The notes under the pieces were generated by a model. It was not told where the DNA came from and ran no database searches. It was given only the letters and a program-made list of their open reading frames with translations. From Rhodococcus sp. IITR03 (GTDB taxonomy: Bacteria > Actinomycetota > Actinomycetes > Mycobacteriales > Mycobacteriaceae): 8,798 nt of DNA. The DNA lies in the NCBI GenBank assembly GCA_001017865.1, contig LATQ01000001.1, positions 372,871-381,668 of the forward strand, read 5' to 3'. Positions 1 to 5,391 of the stretch are shown here, in pieces. Both the position numbers and the translations under genes were made by a program. How positions within the stretch are numbered: the stretch's first letter is position 1; every line of letters begins with the position of its first letter.

Positions 1-719
1 CTCGGCAGGTCGGGCGAGCTCGATGATGTCGAAGGCCGGTTCCTCGTAGGGGTGCGCGTCGCGCAGGGAAGCGAGCACCGCCGCGCGCGACCGGCGCGGG
101 GCGATGACCTCGATCCGGTCCTCGGGGACGCGCTCGAGGTCGCCGACCGAGCCGATGGCCGGGTCCGCGCCGTCGACCGGGCGGAACTGGCCGGTGCCCG
201 TGGTCGACCAGCAGCATTCGCGGTAGTTGCCGAGGGCACCCGCGCCCGCCGCGAACAGTCCCGCGCGCACCGTGTCGGCGGCGTCGGACGGCACCATGAC
301 GACCCACTTGTCGGTCGCGGGTTCGGGCTTGGCCTCGAGCGGTCGCAGGCCGGTCAGGCCCAGCGCTCCGGCGAGGGCGTCCGAGACTCCGGGGTTCGCG
401 CGGTCGGCGTTGGTGTGCGCGGCGAACAGGGCGCAACCGCCGCGGATGAGGCGGTGGATCAGCGCACCCTTGGGCGTGTGCGCGCCCACCGTGTCCACTC
501 CGCGCAGCAACAGTGGGTGGTGCACGAGCAGCAGTTGCGCGCCCCACTCGAGCGCTTCGTCGACGACGGCCGCGGTCGCGTCGACGGCGAGCAGCACCTT
601 GTGCACCGGCTCGTCGGGTCGCCGACGACGAGTCCCACCGAGTCCCAGCTCTCCGCCAGCGACGGCGGGTAGGCCGTCTCCAGAACGTCGATCACCTCAC
701 GCAGCGTCGCCGCCGTCAC
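1..719 (-). CDS. NIF3-like dinuclear metal-centre protein, 5' part, frameshifted
   Basis: This is the N-terminal ~240 residues of a NIF3/YbgI-family protein; the gene leaves the window at position 1. The family forms toroidal hexamers with a two-metal site; its cellular reaction is not settled. Visible family features are [13 protein letters not shown] near residues 23-35, the VHHPLLLRG metal-ligand segment near residues 66-74 and AHTNAD near residue 100. Next comes the inserted PII/CutA-like domain of the longer (about 370-380 aa) actinobacterial type, containing VVMVPSD, GNYRECC and [13 protein letters not shown]. The reading frame breaks near 615: one missing base (GACCCGGACGAG expected, GACCCGACGAG seen on the minus strand) separates residues 1-35 from the rest, and all of 1-614 is open in one frame. 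GTG at 719 is preferred over GTG at 725 because GGAGG (729-725) lies five bases upstream of it. It corresponds to Rv2230c in M. tuberculosis. The frameshift is probably a sequence error. Confidence 0.88.
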
Positions 720-724
720 GTCCA

Positions 725-729
725 CCTCC
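725..729 (-). promoter_or_regulatory. Shine-Dalgarno site of the NIF3-like gene
   Basis: The minus strand reads GGAGG here, followed by TGGAC and then GTG at 719. The five-base gap is near optimal, so this site favours the 719 start over the GTG at 725, which would directly abut the GGAG. Confidence 0.6.
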
Positions 730-757
730 AGCTGATCCGCTCTCTCCTACGCGCACG

Positions 758-763
758 ACCCTA
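758..763 (-). promoter_or_regulatory. Candidate -10 element for the NIF3-like gene
   Basis: TAGGGT on the minus strand fits the actinobacterial TANNNT -10 pattern and would start transcription near 750, leaving a leader of about 30 bases that contains the GGAGG site. No good -35 is seen. The 81-base gap (720-800) between the divergent NIF3 and HAD genes also holds a direct repeat CCTACGCG at 746-753 and 760-767. This is a weak, pattern-only call. Confidence 0.25.
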
Positions 764-800
764 CGCGGCGGAAGACCGGACGAACGGGGAGAATGGCCCG

Positions 801-1498
801 GTGACCGTTCTCGCTGCCACCCAGCCGCTCGTGCTCCCCGCTCCCGTCGTCCTGTTCGATCTGGACGGCACGCTCACCGATTCCGCGACCGGGGTGATCA
901 ACGGGTTCCTCCACGCCGCCGAGACGACCGGTTTCGAGGCGCCCGACGGCGACCTGCAGTGGCTGCTCGGACCGCCCATGCGCGACACCCTGCAGAATCT
1001 CGGGCTCGACGAGGAGCAGGTCGCTGCGGGACTCGCGGCCTACCGGGACTACTACTCCGCCACCGGCTGGGCGGAGAACGCGGTCTTCGACGGCATCGAA
1101 GCGGTGCTCGATGCGTCCGGGAGGCAGGTAGTCGCCTGGCGGTCGCGACGTCGAAGTCCCAGACGTTCGCCGAGCGGATCCTCGACCACTTCGGTCTGAC
1201 CGGATACTTCGAGTTCGTCGGTGGTGCGAGCGACGACGGCGCCCGGCGGCACAAGTGGGAGGTCGTCGCGCACAGCCTCACCGCTCTCGGGATCGATCCG
1301 CAGGATGCCGAAGCGGGCGGCACCACCGGTGTGGTGATGGTCGGCGACCGCGAGCACGACATCCACGGTGCAGGCCGGTTCGGCATCCCCACGGTCTTCG
1401 TCGAGTGGGGTTACGGGACCGAGACCGAGGGTCGTGCGGCGGCGCGGACGACCGCCTCGGTCGAGGAACTGCGCGAGGTACTCACGGGTGGACGCTGA
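801..1498 (+). CDS. ptkA: HAD-family protein, PtkA-like (tyrosine kinase/phosphatase fold), frameshifted
   Basis: This is a HAD-superfamily protein of about 232 aa once repaired. Motif I is FDLDGTLTDSA with D20 and D22; VATSKS is motif II; a lysine in RRHKWEV is motif III; MVGDREHD is motif IV; ELREVL ends the protein. Its order and sequence resemble M. tuberculosis PtkA (Rv2232), a HAD protein that acts as a tyrosine kinase on PtpA. WGYG near residue 205 matches the site of PtkA Tyr262. It lacks the ~65-80 residue low-complexity N-terminal extension of PtkA, so a phosphoglycolate-phosphatase-like role is the main alternative. The frame breaks near 1115: GATGCGTCCGGGAG needs one more base (GCGCTCCGG) to give ALREAGSRLAVATSK. 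GTG at 801 is the natural start; GGGGAG lies 9 bases upstream, and GAGAAT with a six-base gap could alternatively serve a leaderless message. The 3' end overlaps the phosphatase gene by 11 bases. Confidence 0.85.
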
Positions 1499-1957
1499 CG
1501 ACCGCTTCCACGTGACCTTCGTGTGCACCGGCAACATCTGTCGGTCGCCGATGGCCGAGAAGATCTTCGCCGAGCACCTGCGGCGGGAGGGACTCGACGA
1601 CCGGGTCCGGGTGAGCAGCGCCGGCACGCACGGCTGGCACGTCGGCTCCGAGGCGGATCCACGCACCGACGCGGTGCTGCAGCGGCACGGCTATCCCACC
1701 GGTCACCGCGCCGCCGAGCTCGGTGCCGAGCACCTGTCGGCCGACCTCGTCGTCGCCATGACCACCACCACGAGCGGGCGCTGGCGCAGCTCGGTGTCCC
1801 GTCCGATCGCCGTGTGCTGCTGCGTTCGTTCGATCCCGACGCCGACGACGATTCCGTGCCCGATCCGTACTACGGCTCCCTCGACGAGTTCGAGCAGGTC
1901 CGCGAGCAGATCGAAGCCGCCGTTCCGGGCCTGCTCGAGCGGGTGCGGCAGCAGTGA
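1488..1957 (+). CDS. ptpA: Low-molecular-weight protein tyrosine phosphatase, PtpA-like, frameshifted
   Basis: This enzyme hydrolyses phosphotyrosine (156 aa when repaired). The P-loop CTGNICRS gives catalytic Cys13 and Arg19, and the general acid is Asp126 in PDPYYG. The two tyrosines after it fall at Y128 and Y129, the same numbers as the two PtpA tyrosines phosphorylated by PtkA in M. tuberculosis. SSAGTHGWHVG and ADPRTDAVLQRHGYP are further family blocks. The frame breaks near 1769: ATGACCACCACCACGAG needs one more C (ACCCACGAG) to read MTTTHERALAQLGV. GTG at 1488 lies inside the end of the HAD gene (11-base overlap), so the two are probably translated from one message, which fits a kinase-like/phosphatase pair. 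In mycobacteria PtpA is secreted and acts on host proteins; whether this one is secreted cannot be seen, and it has no signal peptide. Confidence 0.92.
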
Positions 1958-1973
1958 GACGCACCTCACCGGC

Positions 1974-1979
1974 TACCGT
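1974..1979 (+). promoter_or_regulatory. Candidate -10 element for a leaderless SURF1 message
   Basis: TACCGT fits TANNNT and is followed by exactly six bases (GGATCT) before the GTG at 1986, the spacing expected if transcription begins at the start codon. There is no convincing Shine-Dalgarno sequence between the phosphatase stop and this GTG. No clear -35 is present, which is common in mycobacterial-type promoters. Read-through from the phosphatase gene remains possible. Confidence 0.4.
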
Positions 1980-1985
1980 GGATCT

Positions 1986-2821
1986 GTGCGCCGATTGACA
2001 TTTCTCCTACGCCCCGGCTGGTTGGTCCTGGCACTGGTGGTCGTCGCTTCGCCTACGCGTGCTTCACGGTCCTCGCGCCGTGGCAGCTCGGCAAGAACAC
2101 GAACACCGAGGACCGCAACGGTCGCATCGCTGGGTCGATGGCACAGGATCCGGTTCCCGTCGGCGAACTGCTGGGCGGCGACGGTCCGACGATCGAGGAC
2201 GAGTGGCGCCGTGTGCTCGCGCAGGGCTCCTATCTGCCCGAGTCGGATGTACTCGTGCGGTTGCGCAACGTCGAGTCGCGGCCGGCCTACGAGGTGCTGA
2301 CCCCGTTCGTCCTCGATTCCGGCGGAACGATCCTGGTCAACCGCGGGTACGTGCGGCCCGTGCGCGGCACCGAGATCCCCGAGATTCCAGCCGCGCCGTC
2401 CGGCACCGTCACCCTCGACGCCCGCATCCGGATGTCCGAGGGAACGGTCGAGGACAAGGCCCCCTTCGTCGACGACGGCTACCAGCAGGTGTACTTCATC
2501 GACGCCCCGCAGGTCGCGTCCGTCACGGGTCTCGATCTTGAGGACGTCTACCTGCAGCTCGACGCCGACCAGCCCGGCGGTCTCGGCGTGATCCCGCTCC
2601 CCCAGCTCGATTCGGGCCCGTACCTGTCCTACGGCCTGCAGTGGCTGGCGTTCGGGATCATGGCCCCGCTGGGTCTGGGTTACTTCGTGTGGGCCGAGCT
2701 GCGGGAACGTAGGAAGTCCAAGGGTTCGCAAGACGGTGGTGACGCAGCCGAGGCCCCGGCGGAAGCGGCACCGCGCACCGCGAGCGAGAAGCTCGCCGAT
2801 CGATACGGCCGGCCGCGGTGA
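1986..2821 (+). CDS. SURF1-family cytochrome c oxidase assembly protein, frameshifted
   Basis: This is a membrane protein of about 278 aa (repaired) homologous to Surf1/Shy1, which help insert haem a into cytochrome aa3 oxidase; it corresponds to Rv2235. The first membrane helix is at about residues 8-28 (FLLRPGWLVLALVVVAFAYA), followed by the family mark LAPWQLGKN. The extracytoplasmic domain carries VNRGYVRP and DGYQQVY, and a second helix at about 216-236 contains the conserved YGLQWLAFG. A charged tail (ELRERRKSKG) ends in ADRYGRPR. The frame breaks near 2048: GTCGCTTCGCCTACG needs one more T (GCTTTCGCC) to join the first helix to CFTVLAPWQ. The GTG at 1986 begins 28 bases after the phosphatase stop and has no clear Shine-Dalgarno site. 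The stop overlaps the next gene's start by four bases (GTGA), indicating translational coupling. Confidence 0.9.
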
Positions 2822-3219
2822 CCGAGCCGACCACCCTGCCCCGATTCGAGGAGCTCCCGATGTACGCGACCGTCGACGACTATCTGGCCGACAAGGATCC
2901 GGCCGCCGTCGATGTGTTCCGGCACGTGCGCGCGATGATCCTCGACCTCGGCGGCGACGTCACCGAGCACGTCCACGCGTCGGAGATCTCCTGGTCGCGG
3001 GGCCGCCCGTTCGCGGCGGCGTTCGTCTACGCCTCGCGTCTCGAGGTGGCCCTGGATCTGCCGCGGCGTATCCACCACGCGACGCTGCGTGAGGCGTTCC
3101 CGAAGAAGGGGACGGTGACGACGCACCGGCTGAGCGTCTCGTCGGTCGACGAACTCGACGACCACTTCGTGGAGTTGCTCGACGTGGCCTACCGCACCGC
3201 GGCGGAACCGCGCGACTGA
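2818..3219 (+). CDS. DUF5655-like small protein
   Basis: This is an intact 133-aa soluble protein with no signal peptide or membrane helix. The sequence resembles the DUF5655 family: an N-terminal YATVDDYLADKDP segment, DVFRHVRAMI helix, TEHVHASEISWSRGRPFAAAF core strands, LDLPRRIHHATLREAF, the FPKKGTVTTHRLSVSSVDELDD segment split around residues 96-115, and a terminal helix ELLDVAYRTA. Its biochemical function is unknown, and the family assignment is from pattern memory. The GTG start shares GTGA with the SURF1 stop, so it is probably translated by re-initiation. Unlike most genes here, it needs no frame correction. No counterpart lies at this place in the M. tuberculosis order as recalled. 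Confidence 0.65.
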   Translation: MTEPTTLPRFEELPMYATVDDYLADKDPAAVDVFRHVRAMILDLGGDVTEHVHASEISWSRGRPFAAAFVYASRLEVALDLPRRIHHATLREAFPKKGTVTTHRLSVSSVDELDDHFVELLDVAYRTAAEPRD

Positions 3220-3254
3220 CGCCCCACGACTCCCTTCCGCACGAAGGAGACGAC

Positions 3255-3982
3255 ATGGACGAGGTCAGCGGCGCGATCCGGTTCCTGTCGGCGTTCACGG
3301 CCATCGAGAACCACTTCAAGTGGCAGCTGCAGACGGACGAGGAGCACATGAGCTTCGTCCGGATGGCCAAGGAGTACGCCCGGCGCCACCGCACCCAGGT
3401 CGATCTGCCCGCCCTCCGGGCCTTCGCAGACCTGCGCAACGCGCTCGTGCACCAGGACTACTACGGGGGCAAGCCGGTCGCCGATCCGGTCCCGGAGGTC
3501 GTCGAGGCGATCGAGAGACTGCGCGACAGGATCATCGATCCGCCGAAGGTGCTGCAGGTCCTGCCGAGACGGGCACCCGCCGTGTTCGAGACGGGCACAC
3601 CACTGAATCGGGTGCTCGACGAGATCCGGCGCCACGACTACTCGCAGTTCCCGATCTACGAGGACGACACCTATCTCGGGCTGCTGACGACGAACTGCAT
3701 CGCCCGCTGGCTCGCGCATCGTCTCGCGACGGACGAGATCGTCGAGGGCGAGACCGTCGGAGCGGCCCTGGAGTTCGCCGAACCGCACGAGCGGGCCGCG
3801 CACCTGCCCGAACCCTCACGGTGCCGCAGGCGATCAAGAAGCTGTCCCCGCCCGCCGGCGGGCAACTGCCGCCGACGGCGTTGATCGTCACGCACAGCGG
3901 CAGCGCGAAGGAACGGCCGCTCATGATCGTCGTCACCGACGACCTGCCGATGCTCGTCGCGGCGGTGAATGCGGGACATTAG
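3255..3982 (+). CDS. HEPN-like domain fused to CBS pair, frameshifted
   Basis: The repaired product is about 242 aa. Residues 1-100 are helical, with aromatic-rich IENHFKWQLQ and then LRAFADLRNALVHQDYY. R61-N62-A63-L64-V65-H66 matches the Rx4-6H motif of HEPN-domain ribonucleases and related helical proteins. From about residue 110 the sequence reads as a CBS domain pair, the adenosyl-nucleotide-binding regulatory module: VLPRRAPAVFETGTPLNRVL, then HDYSQFPIYEDDTYLGLLTTNCIARWL, quoted here only in part around residues 124-155, then TVPQAIKKL and LMIVVTDDLPMLVAAV. The frame breaks near 3808: CACCTGCCCGAACCCTC needs one more C to give HLPRTLTVPQ. ATG at 3255 has AAGGAGA (3244-3250) four bases upstream. 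It follows the DUF5655-like gene by 35 bases and is followed by a hairpin. An annotator would probably call it simply a CBS-domain protein; the HEPN reading is an inference, and target and ligand are unknown. Confidence 0.72.
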
Positions 3983-3988
3983 ATCCGT

Positions 3989-4023
3989 GTGGACCCGACC
4001 CCGCTGAGCGGGGCTCGATCCAC
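3989..4023. terminator. Hairpin between convergent HEPN-CBS and tRNA-Val genes
   Basis: A perfect inner stem CCCCGC-TGA-GCGGGG (3999-4013) sits inside an outer arm GTGGA (3989-3993) / TCCAC (4019-4023), with unpaired internal bases between them. It begins seven bases after the HEPN-CBS stop and lies 21 bases beyond the tRNA 3' end on the minus strand. This is the expected place for a bidirectional terminator. No run of T follows on either side, as is usual in high-GC actinobacteria. Confidence 0.55.
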
Positions 4024-4043
4024 CGGAATCGCACATGGGATTG

Positions 4044-4115
4044 TGGGCGCGGAGGGTTTCGAACCCCCGACCGCTGGTGTGTAAAACCAGAGCTCTACCA
4101 CTGAGCTACACGCCC
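4044..4115 (-). tRNA. tRNA-Val (anticodon UAC)
   Basis: The minus strand folds as a 72-base cloverleaf. The acceptor stem GGGCGTG pairs with CGCGCCC with one G-U pair, and the discriminator base is A. The D-arm is AGCTCAGTGGTAGAGCT; the anticodon stem CTGGT/ACCAG encloses loop TTTACAC, giving anticodon TAC, which reads the valine codon GUA. The T-arm contains GGGGGTTCGAAACCCTC. CCA is not encoded (CAA follows), so it must be added by tRNA nucleotidyltransferase. It lies 32 bases downstream of ahpE on the same strand and could be cut from a read-through transcript or have a promoter inside ahpE. Confidence 0.97.
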
Positions 4116-4147
4116 GAAAGACGGCGGCAGGTGCCGCCGACTTCGCA

Positions 4148-4612
4148 TCAGGACTTTAGCGCGGCGAGCGCTCTGGCCCAAGCTCCCTGGTCACGGGCCT
4201 CTCCGGGCTGGTTCTCCTCCGCGAACTGCACGATGCCGTCCTGGTCGATGACGAACGTGCCGCGGTTGGCGAAACCGAACTTCTCGTTGAACACACCGTA
4301 GGCCTGCGCGACCTCGCCGTGCGGCCAGAAGTCGGACAGCAGCGGGAAGGTGTAGCCCTGCTCGGCCGCCCAGATCTTGTGGCTCGGCGACGGGCCGACC
4401 GACACCGCGAGGATGGCGGTGTCGTCGTTCTCGAAGGTGGGCAGGTCGTCGCGGACGGCGCACAGCTCGCCCTGGCAGACGCCGGTGAAGGCGAGCGGGT
4501 AGAAGACCAGAAGCACGTTCTTGCTGCCCCGGAAGCTCGACAGCGTCACTTCCTGGTTGTTCTGGTCCTTGAGGGTGAAATCGGGGGCTTCGGTGCCCAC
4601 GGCGATCGGCAT
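4148..4612 (-). CDS. ahpE: AhpE-type peroxiredoxin
   Basis: This 154-aa cytosolic thiol peroxidase reduces hydroperoxides and peroxynitrite. It aligns along its length with M. tuberculosis AhpE (Rv2238c): APDFTLKDQN, NVLLVFYPLAFTGVCQGEL, SVGPSPSHKIWA, FPLLSDFWPHG, QAYGVFNE, NRGTFVIDQDG and a closing ALAALKS. The peroxidatic cysteine is C46, with T43 completing the active site. A second cysteine, C51, follows at +5; the M. tuberculosis enzyme has Asp there and is a one-cysteine type. C46/C51 is the spacing of the disulfide pair in PrxQ/BCP enzymes, so this protein may use an internal resolving cysteine. The ATG at 4612 has AAGGA nine bases upstream. It lies 31 bases downstream of the DUF3052 gene and is probably in one operon with it. 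The frame is intact. Confidence 0.94.
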   Translation of the reverse strand: MPIAVGTEAPDFTLKDQNNQEVTLSSFRGSKNVLLVFYPLAFTGVCQGELCAVRDDLPTFENDDTAILAVSVGPSPSHKIWAAEQGYTFPLLSDFWPHGEVAQAYGVFNEKFGFANRGTFVIDQDGIVQFAEENQPGEARDQGAWARALAALKS

Positions 4613-4643
4613 GCGTGTGGATCCTTACGTTCCGGGAGCCGGT

Positions 4644-5066
4644 TCAGCGGCGGGGACGGCCGGCCTTGGGCTGGACGAGGCGGCTGCCGATCCAGTCACC
4701 GAGGTTGGTGGCCGTGGTCTGGGTGAGGCCGGCCGTGGCGGCCGACTCGGCGATCTCGCTGGGCTCGACGTGATCGGGGCGCCCGGTCTTGGGGGTGAGC
4801 ACCCATACGACGCCTTCGTCGGCGAGGGGGCCGATCGCGTCCATGAGGGCGTCGACCAGGTCGCCGTCGCTGTCGCGCCACCACAGCAGCACGACGTCGA
4901 CGACCTCGTCGGAGTCCTCGTCGAGCAGCTCGGTACCGGTGACCTCTTCGATCGCAGCTCTCAACTCGTCGTCGGTGTCCTCGTCCCAACCGAGTTCCTG
5001 CACCACGTGGTCGTGAGTGATACCGAGCTTGGAGACATAGTTCTTGGCATCCGCCGCGGCGACCAC
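4644..5066 (-). CDS. DUF3052 family protein
   Basis: This is an intact 140-aa acidic protein corresponding to Rv2239c; its function is not known. Family features seen are [23 protein letters not shown] at the N-terminus (given here in part around residues 6-29), a strongly acidic segment [39 protein letters not shown], then [18 protein letters not shown] and a basic end KAGRPRR. No signal peptide or membrane helix is present. The GTG at 5066 is supported by an excellent TAGGAGGAG Shine-Dalgarno site ending five to six bases upstream. It is the first gene of a minus-strand unit with ahpE and is transcribed divergently from aceE. The same DUF3052-aceE pairing is found in other actinobacteria, suggesting shared regulation, but nothing here shows a mechanism. 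Confidence 0.9.
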   Translation of the reverse strand: MVAAADAKNYVSKLGITHDHVVQELGWDEDTDDELRAAIEEVTGTELLDEDSDEVVDVVLLWWRDSDGDLVDALMDAIGPLADEGVVWVLTPKTGRPDHVEPSEIAESAATAGLTQTTATNLGDWIGSRLVQPKAGRPRR

Positions 5067-5121
5067 GGTGGCTCCTCCTAAGGGTTGTGGTGCGCGAATC
5101 GGATCCGCGTACCGGCGTGAC

Positions 5122-5133
5122 GATCAATTGGTC
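5122..5133. promoter_or_regulatory. Near-palindromic operator-like site
   Basis: GATCAATTGGTC is symmetric about its centre apart from one T/G mismatch and contains the perfect palindrome CAATTG. It is AT-richer than its surroundings and overlaps the candidate -35 elements of the DUF3052 promoter. No known regulator is assigned; a chance palindrome is possible. Confidence 0.25.
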
Positions 5134-5300
5134 AAAGCGAACATCGTTGCGGGCCTCAACGCAACCCGAATCGCTGGGAAAAGCGGGAGAATCTTTCCAG
5201 AGGGACCCGTTGCACCGCCCCGCACCGTGTCCGATCCGTCCTGTTGGCCGGGCCAGGGCGTGATCCTTCGTCGCGGATGGGGGAAGATGAGGGGTGCATC

Positions 5301-5381
5301 ATGTTCAGATGTCGATTGCGTCGGCTCCCACAAGAGCCGGCCGACGGAGAGGGCGCTCCACCTACGCGCCCACCACGATGA
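5301..5381 (+). CDS. Possible 26-aa leader peptide upstream of aceE
   Basis: ATG at 5301 opens a 26-codon frame that begins [16 protein letters not shown] and ends in a Pro/Arg-rich PPTRPPR. A purine-rich GAGGGG (5289-5294) sits six bases before the ATG, a usable ribosome site. The TGA stop (5379-5381) overlaps the first bases of the aceE Shine-Dalgarno sequence GAGGAG (5380-5385), an arrangement suited to translational coupling or leader-peptide control. It is in a different frame from aceE. There is no homology evidence, and short frames arise easily in GC-rich DNA, so it may not be translated. Confidence 0.35.
   Translation: MFRCRLRRLPQEPADGEGAPPTRPPR
5320..5341 (+). repeat. Inverted repeat in the aceE leader
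   Basis: GTCGGCTC and GAGCCGGC pair over eight bases (one G-U) around the six-base loop CCACAA. The stem lies inside the putative leader peptide frame and about 50 bases before the aceE start, with no T run after it. It could be an RNA hairpin affecting aceE expression or a protein-binding site. Confidence 0.4.
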
Positions 5382-5385
5382 GGAG
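5380..5385 (+). promoter_or_regulatory. Shine-Dalgarno site fixing the TTG start of aceE
   Basis: GAGGAG followed by CAGACG places TTG at 5392 six bases downstream. This selects the rare TTG start over the upstream in-frame ATG at 5287, and it agrees with the N-terminus of the mycobacterial homologue, which begins a few residues before [12 protein letters not shown]. Confidence 0.65.
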
Positions 5386-5391
5386 CAGACG

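Larger units (their letters stand above)
5067..5391. other. Divergent DUF3052/aceE intergenic region
   Basis: These 325 bases carry the promoters of both directions. Toward DUF3052, the minus strand offers TTGATC (5127-5122), an 18-base gap and TCCGAT (5103-5098), or TTGACC at 5135-5130. Toward aceE, GTGATC (5260-5265), a 17-base gap and GAAGAT (5283-5288) is a weak match that would start transcription near 5295. A near-palindrome GATCAATTGGTC lies at 5122-5133. A possible leader peptide occupies 5301-5381 with an inverted repeat at 5320-5341. No GlxR-type TGTGA-N6-TCACA site is visible. An in-frame ATG at 5287 could extend AceE by 35 residues but has its purine run only one base away. Confidence 0.6.

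Noticed and set aside
746..767. Direct repeat CCTACGCG x2 in the NIF3/HAD divergent gap as an operator
   Set aside because: Two 8-base GC-rich copies 14 bases apart are weak evidence, and no inverted symmetry is present; noted only within the promoter entry.
227..1498. A 423-codon plus-strand frame covering the NIF3 and HAD regions
   Set aside because: Its first two thirds are antisense to NIF3 or out of frame with the HAD gene; only the part after about 1115 is real HAD protein, joined there by the frameshift.
1368..2300. A 310-codon plus-strand frame spanning phosphatase and SURF1
   Set aside because: It joins the start of the phosphatase and the start of SURF1 through out-of-frame sequence created by two frameshifts; it is not a fusion protein.
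5287..5391. Upstream in-frame ATG (5287) as the aceE start
   Set aside because: The purine run is only one base from the ATG, the added 35 residues show no conservation that I recognise, and TTG at 5392 has a well-placed GAGGAG.
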